Shown here: piece by piece, positions 24,757 through 31,974 of the stretch
Position numbering within the stretch: the stretch's first letter is position 1
How the letters are laid out: each line of letters begins with the position of its first letter
Source of the DNA: CAZOIA01 sp964579675
GTDB taxonomy: Bacteria > Planctomycetota > Phycisphaerae > UBA1845 > PWPN01
Length of the DNA stretch: 42,040 bases
Direction: 5' to 3'
Assembly: GCA_964579675.1 (NCBI GenBank)
Contig: CAZOIA010000022.1
Location: forward strand, 1 to 42,040
The notes under the pieces: model-generated
Database searches by the model: none
Seen by the model: only the letters and a program-made list of their open reading frames with translations
Told to the model about the DNA's origin: nothing
Translations under genes and position numbers: made by a program

Positions 24757-24853
24757 GAGAGTGAGATCTGGACCTCTGCAACCCGAAATCCGCAATCTGA
24801 AATCTGCACCGTGCAATCCGGAACTCCTCCCCTTCCCCTACCCGGCTTTTCCC

Positions 24854-24882
24854 TTGACGCCCACGGCGCTGGCTCGCATAGT
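24854..24882 (+). promoter_or_regulatory. Promoter predicted to give a leaderless mRNA for the XRE-S24 gene
   Basis: -35 TTGACG (24854-24859), a 17-base spacer and -10 CATAGT (24877-24882). The ATG at 24890 begins seven bases after the -10 element, so transcription and translation would begin together. Confidence 0.5.
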
Positions 24883-24889
24883 GCATCCC

Positions 24890-25549
24890 ATGTCCCCCGC
24901 GTACAGGGAGCCGCCGGCGTTCCGAGGTCACATCGGCCAGCGAATCCGGTATTACCGCCAGCAGATGGGCCTGACCCAGACCGCGCTGGCGCGGCGGGCA
25001 AACGTGAATCAGGGTTTCCTCAGTGAGATCGAGCGGGGCAAGCGCAAGCCCTCGCCCTCTTCGCTCCACGCGGTTGCCGTCGCGCTGGACGTCCCACCCG
25101 CGGTCCTGATCGGCGAAGGGCCGGACCACGACACGCCCCAACCGTTGGAAACGCTGGAGCTGCCCTTGCTGGGAGCCATCCCGGCCGGCCCCCCGAATGA
25201 GAGCCAGGAACAGATGGAGATGTTCCCGGTGCTTCGCCATTTGTGGGCACCCGACCGGTACTGCCTACGACTGACCTTCAATTCGATGGAGCCGACGCTC
25301 AAGCCCGGCGATCTCGTCCTCGTCCAATACCGCTCCAGCGTTCGTCCCGAACACGTTCAGGGACGGATCTGTGCCTGCCTCCTCGACGGCGCCACGACGC
25401 TCAAGCGGGTCTCCGTTGAACGACGACAAGGCTCGCTGTTGGTCGTACTCAGGGGCGATAACCCGGAGGTGCCTCCGATGGTGATCGACGAGACCCACGA
25501 ATTCTCCATCCAGGGTGTGGTTACCCATCTGGTCAGCCGCGATCTGTAG
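24890..25549 (+). CDS. XRE-family repressor with S24 (LexA/CI-type) autoprotease domain
   Basis: 219 residues from ATG 24890; GTG 24881 is a less likely start because it would fall inside the -10 element. Residues 12-75 are an XRE helix-turn-helix (IRYYRQQMGLTQTALARRA, NQGFLSEIERGKRKPS). The C-terminal domain is LexA-like, with Ser132 in NSMEPTLKPGDLVLVQ and Lys172 in ATTLKRV forming the dyad and a candidate Ala-Gly scissile bond at residues 99-100 (GAIPAGPPNE). By family it represses target genes until self-cleavage. No phage genes or clear SOS targets adjoin it. Confidence 0.87.
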   Translation: MSPAYREPPAFRGHIGQRIRYYRQQMGLTQTALARRANVNQGFLSEIERGKRKPSPSSLHAVAVALDVPPAVLIGEGPDHDTPQPLETLELPLLGAIPAGPPNESQEQMEMFPVLRHLWAPDRYCLRLTFNSMEPTLKPGDLVLVQYRSSVRPEHVQGRICACLLDGATTLKRVSVERRQGSLLVVLRGDNPEVPPMVIDETHEFSIQGVVTHLVSRDL

Positions 25550-25834
25550 AGAGACCCGTGTCATTTCCTGCACACCCGTGCAAAACGACACCCGCCCGCG
25601 GACAGACCGCTCGGGGCGATGGGAAGGCTGATTACACGGGGCTCGGCCCCCTTTCACCGCCGACAACGCTCAACACGACCCTCTACTCGGTTGCCGACCT
25701 GTGCAAGAGATGACACAGTACCGGCCCGCGCCCACAGGCCGACAAAGACCGCCCGCTCGTATCAGTGAATCCTAAGCCATTCTCGGCAAGAGAGTTACGA
25801 ATCGCTCCAGTCAGCAGGCACATCTCCGACAGCA
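25550..25834. other. Intergenic region with no gene seen
   Basis: About 285 bases between the S24 repressor stop and the sigma-54 promoter. A short palindrome (TGCAC ACCC GTGCA, 25569-25582) lies just after the repressor stop. No credible reading frame, tRNA or terminator was found in the rest. Confidence 0.5.
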
Positions 25835-25851
25835 TTGGCACGCCGGTTGTA
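25835..25851 (+). promoter_or_regulatory. Sigma-54 (RpoN) -24/-12 promoter
   Basis: TTGGCACGCCGGTTGTA matches the TGGCACG-N4-TTGCW consensus at all positions but one (TTGT instead of TTGC). The GG (25837-25838) and GT (25849-25850) dinucleotides are separated by 10 bases as required. The start of transcription would be near 25862, 25 bases before the next ATG. An enhancer-binding activator should be needed; none is encoded here. Confidence 0.6.
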
Positions 25852-25886
25852 TTGACAAGTCGGTTGGAGGAACGAGGAAAAGCGAG

Positions 25887-26168
25887 ATGAATGTTTGTTC
25901 AGTCCAGCCACGGAGGAGGTATCGCTTCAGGCTGTCCGACGTGATCTGTCCTGATCGCGGGCAGGTACAGCAACAGATCACTGCCAACCTGCAGGTGTCA
26001 GGTGAAGTGATGTTCATGAGCGATAAAGGTGAGGAGGCCGATCGTTTTGCAATCGTCGAGGTGGAAGGGATTCTCTCTCCGCTGATCGTTCCGGTTGAAC
26101 ACTTGCGGCCGCTGCCGGCCGCAGAGGCGGAGCGAACCAGCAGGCCGGTTCCCGTTCACCACGAGTGA
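25887..26168 (+). CDS. Unknown 93-residue protein under predicted sigma-54 control
   Basis: Starts at ATG 25887 with GAGG upstream. A basic N-terminus (RRRYRFRLSDVICPDRG) is followed by alternating polar and hydrophobic strands (QQQITANLQVSGEVMFMSD; DRFAIVEVEGILSPLIVPV) and a short C-terminal tail (EHLRPLPAAEAERT). Two Cys are present. It looks like a small all-beta domain; there is no signal peptide, membrane segment or catalytic motif. I do not recognise the family. It is the only protein gene between a sigma-54 promoter and a long structured 3' region ending in a terminator, so protein and RNA may be parts of one unit. Confidence 0.65.
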   Translation: MNVCSVQPRRRYRFRLSDVICPDRGQVQQQITANLQVSGEVMFMSDKGEEADRFAIVEVEGILSPLIVPVEHLRPLPAAEAERTSRPVPVHHE

Positions 26169-26295
26169 AGGTTTGATGGAGCGGGACGTGTAGCGAGCTT
26201 GTGGTAGGGAAAAGCTGCCTCCATTGTGAGGTAGGTCCGTAGGCGGCCTTTCCGGGAAAAGCAGGTCGAAGACGGACCATGATTCTCTCTCCCTC

Positions 26296-26337
26296 CCAGG
26301 CTTGGGTTACCCCATCTTCGGGGTAATCCTCGCCTGG
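26296..26337 (+). repeat. CCAGGC hairpin, copy 1
   Basis: Outer stem CCAGGC/GCCTGG; inner stem GGTTACCCC pairs with GGGGTAATC through one G-U wobble around the loop ATCTTC. Preceded by TTCTCTCTCCC. Confidence 0.65.
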
Positions 26338-26501
26338 AGACGGGGGGGGTGAGGTGGCCGCCAATCGAAGCGGCAAGCTACGGTCTTGCGTTCGGGTCTA
26401 TTCTCCCGAAGCGGGAGCGCTTGGTGGTACTGAGAGAGGCCCTCCAAGCGAAACGCCTCACTCACCAACCGAAGCCGGTGGTGCGGTGATAGATCTCTCT
26501 C

Positions 26502-26538
26502 CCAGGCTTGGGTTACTCCCAGAGTAACCCTCGCCTGG
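26502..26538 (+). repeat. CCAGGC hairpin, copy 2
   Basis: Same outer stem and TTG/CTC joints as copy 1, with inner stem GGTTACTC/GAGTAACC perfectly paired around CCA. Preceded by GATCTCTCTC. Confidence 0.65.
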
Positions 26539-26599
26539 CGATTGGGTGGATCGTTCTCGTCGGCCACAGTATGTGGCTGATGATCGAATAGATAATGCA

Positions 26600-26646
26600 T
26601 TCCAGGCCCGGGTCGGGTGATGATTCGGGATGACCCGTGCCTGGAA
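26600..26646 (+). repeat. CCAGGC hairpin, copy 3 (divergent)
   Basis: Eight-pair outer stem TTCCAGGC/GCCTGGAA with inner GGGTC/GACCC. Lacks the CTCTCTC leader and the TTGGGTT segment of the other copies. Confidence 0.55.
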
Positions 26647-26706
26647 AGGTAGGCCCGGTATCAGGCTGAGCTGACGCCGGGCGCAATACGGATCTCTCTC
26701 TCCCTG

Positions 26707-26748
26707 CCAGGCTTGGGTTGCGCTCTGCGGCCCTTGCCTGGTTTTTTT
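26707..26748 (+). terminator. CCAGGC hairpin copy 4 acting as intrinsic terminator
   Basis: CCAGGC/GCCTGG (26707-26712 with 26736-26741) encloses GGGTTGC/GCGGCCC, pairing with two G-U wobbles, and is followed at once by seven T residues (26742-26748). The leader GATCTCTCTCTCC precedes it as in copies 1 and 2. Confidence 0.75.
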
Positions 26749-26762
26749 CACGCTCCGATGAA

Positions 26763-26798
26763 CGGCACGTGGCAGGGCTTGGCGCCCTCTGTCGTGCC
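26763..26798 (+). other. Hairpin downstream of the terminator
   Basis: GGCACG (26763-26768) pairs with CGTGCC (26793-26798), with an inner AGGGC/GCCCT stem. It continues the hairpin-rich character of the region past the terminator; role unknown. Confidence 0.4.
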
Positions 26799-26856
26799 CG
26801 GAGCCGCTGTTCAGGCGCTCCAGCCGATGCCCCCCGGCCGCGGTGACGGCTGGACT

Positions 26857-26880
26857 GATCCCGGGGCGGGGATTCTTTTT
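26857..26880 (+). terminator. Possible second intrinsic terminator
   Basis: ATCCC/GGGAT (26858-26862 with 26869-26873) around the loop GGGGCG, followed by TCTTTTT. A short stem, so only a weak call. Confidence 0.35.
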
Positions 26881-26937
26881 AACTATTTGCAGGCTAAATG
26901 GTTACGTCGGTGCGCGGGAACGGCGGGATGACCTGTA

Positions 26938-26990
26938 CCGGCCGGCGGGTTGTAACCCCTGTAATGCCAGCAGGTTACGATCCCGGCCGG
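26938..26990 (+). other. Long nested hairpin with GTAACC/GGTTAC inner stem
   Basis: Outer stem CCGGCCGG (26938-26945) with CCGGCCGG (26983-26990); inner stem GTAACC (26952-26957) with GGTTAC (26973-26978), extended by TG/CA across a CC bulge. The inner stem is the same GGTTAC/GTAACC pair used in the CCAGGC hairpins, in inverted order. Confidence 0.45.
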
Positions 26991-27051
26991 GCACGGCGCG
27001 GGCAGTCAGCCCGGGCTCGACCAGTCCCGCAGAGCAGGTTCCCCAAAGAGC

Positions 27052-27080
27052 TTGATCGTCGAAAACCATTGCAGTAGGAT
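27052..27080 (+). promoter_or_regulatory. Putative promoter of the HU-type gene
   Basis: -35 TTGATC (27052-27057), 17-base spacer, -10 TAGGAT (27075-27080). It would give a leader of about 180 bases with no reading frame recognised. Confidence 0.35.
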
Positions 27081-27270
27081 AACTTGCGTGCGTTGACCGG
27101 CGTAGCGGCGCGGGCTGTGTGCAGCACCTCGAAGCTGAGCGCCCACAACCCCGACAGAGTGTGCCGGCAGCGTGGCGGCGGGGGGAGGCACCTTGCGGAT
27201 TGGCAGTTCGGGCGGCCAATGGGCCGGTAGTGGTATCCATCAGTTGGGGACACGTGTGCTGAGGCCAGCC

Positions 27271-27633
27271 ATGCAGACGATCACCAAGAAAGAACTGATC
27301 GATCGAATCGCCGAAAAATGCTCCCACAAACGCGTGCTCGTCAAGAGAATCATCCAGGGCTTCCTCGATGAAATCATAAGTGAGCTGGGCAGCGGTAACC
27401 GTCTGGAATTCCGGGACTTCGGGGTTTTCGAGAGCAAGGTGCGAGCAGCCCGAACCGCGCAGAATCCCAAGACTCTCGAACGGGTCTCGGTGCCGTCCAA
27501 GCGGACGGTCAAGTTCAAGGTCGGCCGGCTCATGAAGTTGCGTCTTTCGCAGGCCTCCCGAGGGTCTTCCGCCGCCCTGGGCGGCGTCATCGGTGACGGC
27601 GCGAGATCCCCCGCGAGCAAACCACAGTCCTAG
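27271..27633 (+). CDS. HU/IHF-family DNA-binding protein
   Basis: 120 residues from ATG 27271; the frame is open to 27172 but the family start (ITKKELIDRIAEKC) fits here. The pattern is complete: helices KRIIQGFLDEIISEL, the LEFRDFGVFESKVR turn, the DNA-intercalating arm with Pro in ARTAQNPKTLERVSVPSK, and TVKFKVGRLMK. A C-terminal extension of about 25 Ser/Gly/Ala-rich residues goes beyond the usual 90-95. It is a histone-like protein that bends DNA; whether HU or IHF cannot be decided. It sits next to the hairpin-rich non-coding stretch. Confidence 0.92.
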   Translation: MQTITKKELIDRIAEKCSHKRVLVKRIIQGFLDEIISELGSGNRLEFRDFGVFESKVRAARTAQNPKTLERVSVPSKRTVKFKVGRLMKLRLSQASRGSSAALGGVIGDGARSPASKPQS

Positions 27634-27812
27634 GAGCGTTCAGCACTGCCGGCGGGAGAAGCGGTCGCGAACCTTTTGCTGCTCGGCGTACAGGCCGCCC
27701 TCTCGGAAAGGGCGCACAAGGTCATCAAGCAGGTCGCTGAATAAGTAGAACGCAATACAGTCCCGGCTATACGGGTGAGAGCATTTCTTCAACTCTATAC
27801 GGAGATGGAGCC

Positions 27813-28253
27813 ATGAATCGCTGGACAAGGCCGTTGCTCGTGGTGTTGGCGGGTTTGAGCCTGACTTTGGCCGGCTGCGGGGACAAGGGCAAAACCGAAG
27901 CGCTGGAGAAGGACAAGGCTGACCTCCAGGCTGAGGTGAAGGAGTTGGAGGACCAAGCGGCCGACACGGAAAGGGAGCTGGCCGAAACCAGGAAAAACCT
28001 GAAGGCGGCAGAGGATCGGGCTGAAGATCTGACGAGCGAACTCAAACAGGCCCGCACGGAAGCCGAGGACCTCGGCAAGCAGCTCGAGTCGGCGAAGAAA
28101 CTGGTCGACCGTGTGTCCGGCGAACTGGCCAAGGCACAGGACCAGGCCAATGCTGCCAAGAAGCAAGTCAGCGATTGCGGCAAGCAGCTCGAGGCGGCAA
28201 AGAAGCAGATCGAATCATTGAAGAAGAAAGCAGTCCCTTCCACTCAGCCGTAA
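27813..28253 (+). CDS. Coiled-coil lipoprotein
   Basis: 146 residues, ATG 27813 preceded by GGAGATGGAG. The N-terminal signal (RPLLVVLAGLSLTLAGC) ends in the lipobox LAGC, with Cys22 to be acylated. The mature part is almost wholly heptad-like coiled coil rich in Lys, Glu, Ala and Leu (LEKDKADLQAEVKELEDQAA; ELAKAQDQANAAKKQ), resembling Lpp- or OmpA-linked periplasmic spacers. It is probably anchored to a membrane and extends into the periplasm. No specific partner is indicated; neighbours are separated by about 170-180 bases on each side. Confidence 0.85.
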   Translation: MNRWTRPLLVVLAGLSLTLAGCGDKGKTEALEKDKADLQAEVKELEDQAADTERELAETRKNLKAAEDRAEDLTSELKQARTEAEDLGKQLESAKKLVDRVSGELAKAQDQANAAKKQVSDCGKQLEAAKKQIESLKKKAVPSTQP

Positions 28254-28368
28254 CGGATGAAGCCAACACGCCGGCCGGCCGTGCTGATCGTGCCGGGTGT
28301 CGGTCCGCGCCGCAGACGGCGCCGTGGCGGTGCTGCGTCAGCTTGAGGATCCAATCCGTTCAAGCACC

Positions 28369-28397
28369 TCGACGGCCGACCTGAGCGCGTTTATCAT
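28369..28397 (+). promoter_or_regulatory. Putative addB-addA-comEC promoter
   Basis: -35 TCGACG (28369-28374), 17-base spacer, -10 TATCAT (28392-28397), about 29 bases before the addB ATG. Confidence 0.4.
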
Positions 28398-28425
28398 GCG
28401 AACCGGCACCCGGGGAGTGTAGCGC

Positions 28426-31400
28426 ATGTCGGTTCGGTTGGTGGTCGGACGGGCGGGCAGCGGCAAGACGTGGCGATGTCTGGAGGCGATTCGGGCGCGC
28501 CTGCGGGAGGATCCCGCGGGCGGCAACAAGTTGCTGCTGCTGGTACCCGAGCAGGCCAGTTTCCAGATGGAGCGGGCGCTGATCGAGACACCCCGGATCA
28601 GCGGCTACACGCGGTGCGAGGTCCTGAGTTTTCAGCGGTTGGCGTACCGGATCTTTGCCGACACCGGCGCCGATCCCCGCCGGGGGGACCAGACGATCGG
28701 CCCGCTCGGGCGCATCATGGCGATCCGGCGGCTGATCCGCCGGGAGAGGTATTCGCTGCGGCTGCTCGACCGGGTAGCCGACAAGCCGGGGATGGTCAAA
28801 GAGGTTGCCGCCGCGCTCGACGAACTCATGCGGGAGAAGGTCGAGCCGCAGACACTGGCCGAGATGGCTGGGCATACCGAGCCGGACAATCCGCTGGCCG
28901 CGGCCAGGATCGCCGATCTGACCCGGTTGTATCAGGCCTATCTCGATTACCTGATCGACGACCGGCTGGACCCGGCCCAGTATCTCAACCTGGCGGCTGA
29001 GCGCTTGAGCGGTTGTGCTTGGCTCGCCGGCGCGGAACTCTGGGTGGACGGTTTCGCCGGCTTCACGCAACAGGAATACGTGCTGCTCACGAAGCTCGCC
29101 CGGCACGTGGCCGGCATGGAGATCACGATGCTGGTCAATCCGTCGGCGTCGGCGGTCAATCCGTCGGCGGTTGAGGCGGTCGAGCTACCGGGTGTTTCTT
29201 ATTCGCTGTTCGCCCGGACGGAGCGGACGCTGGTCCGGCTGCGGCGGGAGTTCAAAACAGCGGGGATCGAACTGGGCGAACCGATCCGGCTGACGGCACC
29301 GCGAAGAATCGAATCGACAGCAGCGCGAAGAGGTAAGTTGACGGCGTCGCGATTCACTGCACCGGAGCTGGCCCGGCTCGAACGGAACCTGTTCAGCTTG
29401 CGCCCGGAGGACGGGCCCGCGTTGCCGTCGCACGAAGCCATCCGCGTACTCGAATTGCCGGACCGCCGGAGCGAAGTGGAGGCGGCGGTGGCGGAGATCC
29501 AGCGGCTTACGCGCGAAGCGGATCCTCCGATGCGCTACCGCGACATTGCGGTCATCGTTCGCGACCTGTCGTTGTATGACGACCTGCTGTCGGCCGCTTT
29601 GCGGGCACACGGGATTCCCTGCTTTCTCGACCGCCGCCAACCGACGGCTCATCACCCGCTGGTCGAACTGGTTCGGGGGCTTCTTGCGGTGGCGGCGGAT
29701 GATTGCCGGCTCGATTCGGTCCGGCTAACGCTCAAGACGGGCCTGCTGCCGGTGGACGGTGCGGACGCCGACCTCCTGGAGAACTATTTGCTGGCAAGCG
29801 GAATCTCCGGGCGGTCCCGGTGGTCCGAGCCCTGGCACTACACGCGATTCTTCAAGCGCAAAGGGGCAAACGCCGAGCTCAGCGACACGCAGCGGGCGGT
29901 CCTGGACCGGGTCAACGTCATCCGCGAGCAATGGCGCTCGGCGGTGGGGCCCTGGCTCGATGCCGCCGCCGGGCACGGCGAAGCCCCGGGACGGTGGTGG
30001 GCGGAGGCGCTGTTCGGGTGCCTGGACCACGTTGAAGCAGGCCGACAATTGCAGGCCTGGGCTGACGACGCCGAAGCCGACGGCCGGAGTGATGAAGCGG
30101 ACGCCCACCGACAGGTCTGGCTCGACTTCGTCGAACTGCTCGACGAGTTCGTCCATGCCCTGGGCACCGAGTCGATGGGGATCGATGAGTTCCGGGAAAC
30201 GATCGAGGCTGCTCTGGCGGAGTTCAACCTGGGACTCGCCCCGCCGACGCTGGATCAGATCCTCGTCGGGGCGATCGAGCGGAGCCGGCATCCTGCCATT
30301 CGGGCCGCGCTGATCCTCGGGTTCGACGAGCACCATTTCCCGATGAAGCGGTCGGAAGACCCGCTGCTCGGCGATGCGGAGCGTGACTGGCTCGAGTCGG
30401 CCGGGGTCGAGATCGGCCCGTCCCGGTTACGTCAACTGCTGGATGAACGCATGCTCGCCTACATTGCGTTGACGCGGGCTTCTGACCGCCTGTGGATCAG
30501 CTATCCGCGCACGGGTGAGGACGGCAAGCCCGTGCAGCCGTCGCCTTACCTGGACGAGGTGCTGTCCGCGTTGCCGGGTTTGGAGGTGGCCAGGTCCGGC
30601 GATCCCCGGGCCGAGCGTTCGACGGCCTGGCTGACCCGGGTCGGTGAACTGGGGGGCAGATTGGCGGCGGAGTTCCGCTACCGATCCGCGATTGACTCGG
30701 AGATCGCCCCGGACGCGCGGGCCGTCTGGAATGCGCTCTACGATGCCGCCCGCCGCCGCGAGGACTGGCGACAGACGCTCACTCGTTCGCTGGCCGGGCT
30801 GAAGTACCGGAACGCGGCCCGACTCGAACCGGGCATGATGGCCGAGGGGGTGGGCGCGCCTTTCCTGGCCAGCGTGAGCCGGCTCGAACGGTTCGCCGCC
30901 TGCCCGTTCGCCCATTTCGCCGACTACACGCTGGGCCTCGAACCGCGCGTGGAAGCCAGACTGGCCCAGGTCGATCTCGGGACGCTGTGCCATGCGATCC
31001 TCGAGAAGTTCGTCGATCAGCTCACCCAGGACAAGCAGTGCCTCGCCGATCTTGAAGACGACGAGATTGCCGAGCGCATCGACGCGATCGCCACCCGGAT
31101 GATACCGCTGATCGCGAACGACATGCTACTCGGCGAAGCCCGCAACGCGTACCTGTTCGATCGCAGCCGGGGTCACGTTCAGCGGGTCACGCGCTGGCAG
31201 CGAGACGCGGCCCGGGTGGGGCGGTACCGCCCGCGGGCGGTGGAGTTTCCGTTCGGTTTCAGCGGTCATCCGGCCGCCCCACTGACACTGACCACGCCGG
31301 GGGGGCGGACGATCCTGCTCAGGGGCGTGATCGACCGGGTTGACGTGGCGGAGCTGGGCGATGAGCTGCTGGGCGCGGTTATCGACTACAAGCGCACCAC

Positions 31401-31974
31401 CGAGCGCAAGCTGGATCTTACCCGGGTTTATCACGGCCTGGCCCTGCAACTGGTCGGCTACCTTCTGGCGCTGAAGCAAGTGGGTGAGTCGCTGACCGGC
31501 CGGCCGATCCGCCCCGTGGCGGCCTTCTACCTCCCCCTGCTCGAAGCATACAAGCCGGTACCGCATCCCCGCGAGGAGAAGACGACCACTTTCAAATGGC
31601 ATGGCATCGCGGATGCGTCCGTGCTGAATACGCTGGACAACAGCATCACACCGGGGGGCGAGTGGTCCCGGTTCCTCTCCGCCCGGCTCAAGAAGGACGG
31701 GGAGCCGTACGCCAAGTCCGACCTGGCCGGGCGGGGTCAACTGTCGGCGTTGATGGACCACGTGGGCCGGCGGATGGGCGAGCTGGCTGACGCCTTGCTC
31801 GATGGCGATATCGAGGTCAAGCCCTATCGGCTTCGTCGCCAAACGCCGTGCTCGTGGTGCCTGTACAGATCCGTCTGCCGGTACGAGATCGAGACCCAGC
31901 CGCCGCGGACGCTCACGCCGTTCAACAGAGCCGACGTGTTGAAGCGCGTGGTGGAGGAGCAGCCAGATGCCTGA
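28426..31974 (+). CDS. addB: AddB subunit of the AddAB helicase-nuclease
   Basis: 1182 residues, near the usual length. An N-terminal Walker A (GRAGSGKTW, residues 8-16) is followed by VPEQASFQMERAL and LSFQRLAYRIF, characteristic of AddB. The C-terminal RecB-type nuclease domain has the motif IDYK (Asp987, Lys989), downstream of VDRVDVAELGDELLG. Four cysteines that hold the 4Fe-4S cluster are all present: Cys826 (FAACPFAHF) and Cys1142, Cys1145, Cys1151 (CSWCLYRSVC). With AddA it resects double-strand ends for RecA loading. Its end overlaps the addA start by 8 bp. Confidence 0.93.
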   Translation: MSVRLVVGRAGSGKTWRCLEAIRARLREDPAGGNKLLLLVPEQASFQMERALIETPRISGYTRCEVLSFQRLAYRIFADTGADPRRGDQTIGPLGRIMAIRRLIRRERYSLRLLDRVADKPGMVKEVAAALDELMREKVEPQTLAEMAGHTEPDNPLAAARIADLTRLYQAYLDYLIDDRLDPAQYLNLAAERLSGCAWLAGAELWVDGFAGFTQQEYVLLTKLARHVAGMEITMLVNPSASAVNPSAVEAVELPGVSYSLFARTERTLVRLRREFKTAGIELGEPIRLTAPRRIESTAARRGKLTASRFTAPELARLERNLFSLRPEDGPALPSHEAIRVLELPDRRSEVEAAVAEIQRLTREADPPMRYRDIAVIVRDLSLYDDLLSAALRAHGIPCFLDRRQPTAHHPLVELVRGLLAVAADDCRLDSVRLTLKTGLLPVDGADADLLENYLLASGISGRSRWSEPWHYTRFFKRKGANAELSDTQRAVLDRVNVIREQWRSAVGPWLDAAAGHGEAPGRWWAEALFGCLDHVEAGRQLQAWADDAEADGRSDEADAHRQVWLDFVELLDEFVHALGTESMGIDEFRETIEAALAEFNLGLAPPTLDQILVGAIERSRHPAIRAALILGFDEHHFPMKRSEDPLLGDAERDWLESAGVEIGPSRLRQLLDERMLAYIALTRASDRLWISYPRTGEDGKPVQPSPYLDEVLSALPGLEVARSGDPRAERSTAWLTRVGELGGRLAAEFRYRSAIDSEIAPDARAVWNALYDAARRREDWRQTLTRSLAGLKYRNAARLEPGMMAEGVGAPFLASVSRLERFAACPFAHFADYTLGLEPRVEARLAQVDLGTLCHAILEKFVDQLTQDKQCLADLEDDEIAERIDAIATRMIPLIANDMLLGEARNAYLFDRSRGHVQRVTRWQRDAARVGRYRPRAVEFPFGFSGHPAAPLTLTTPGGRTILLRGVIDRVDVAELGDELLGAVIDYKRTTERKLDLTRVYHGLALQLVGYLLALKQVGESLTGRPIRPVAAFYLPLLEAYKPVPHPREEKTTTFKWHGIADASVLNTLDNSITPGGEWSRFLSARLKKDGEPYAKSDLAGRGQLSALMDHVGRRMGELADALLDGDIEVKPYRLRRQTPCSWCLYRSVCRYEIETQPPRTLTPFNRADVLKRVVEEQPDA

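Larger units (their letters stand above)
26180..26748 (+). ncRNA. Candidate structured RNA / 3' UTR made of consecutive hairpins
   Basis: Nearly every segment pairs with its neighbour on the plus strand. Examples: GGTCCGT/ACGGACC (26234-26240 with 26272-26278); GCCGC/GCGGC around 26358-26375; TTCGGG/CCCGAA around 26390-26410; GCTTGG/CCAAGC around 26419-26449; GTGAGG/CCTCAC joining 26349 and 26455; TCGGCCACA/TGTGGCTGA around 26560-26580; and GCCCGG-TCAG/CTGA-CCGGGC around 26652-26682. Four hairpins with a shared CCAGGC/GCCTGG stem are listed separately. The array ends at an intrinsic terminator. No reading frame in it resembles a protein. It follows the sigma-54-driven 93-codon gene without an intervening terminator, so it could be that gene's 3' UTR or a processed RNA. 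No known RNA family was recognised. Confidence 0.55.

Noticed and set aside
26290..26750. Possible CRISPR array
   Set aside because: The four repeats are irregularly spaced, strongly palindromic, differ in length and have no uniform spacers or cas genes nearby.
26014..26751. Minus-strand reading frames with recurring TQAW-type peptides in the hairpin region
   Set aside because: The repeated peptide comes from the repeated CCAGGC hairpin sequence; the frames differ, lack ribosome sites and resemble no protein.
27640..27828. Short minus-strand frame ending in an Arg/Gln-rich stretch (AEQQKVRDRFSRRQC)
   Set aside because: 62 codons, no ribosome site, it overlaps the lipoprotein start, and no family was recognised; it could be a gene fragment but support is too thin.
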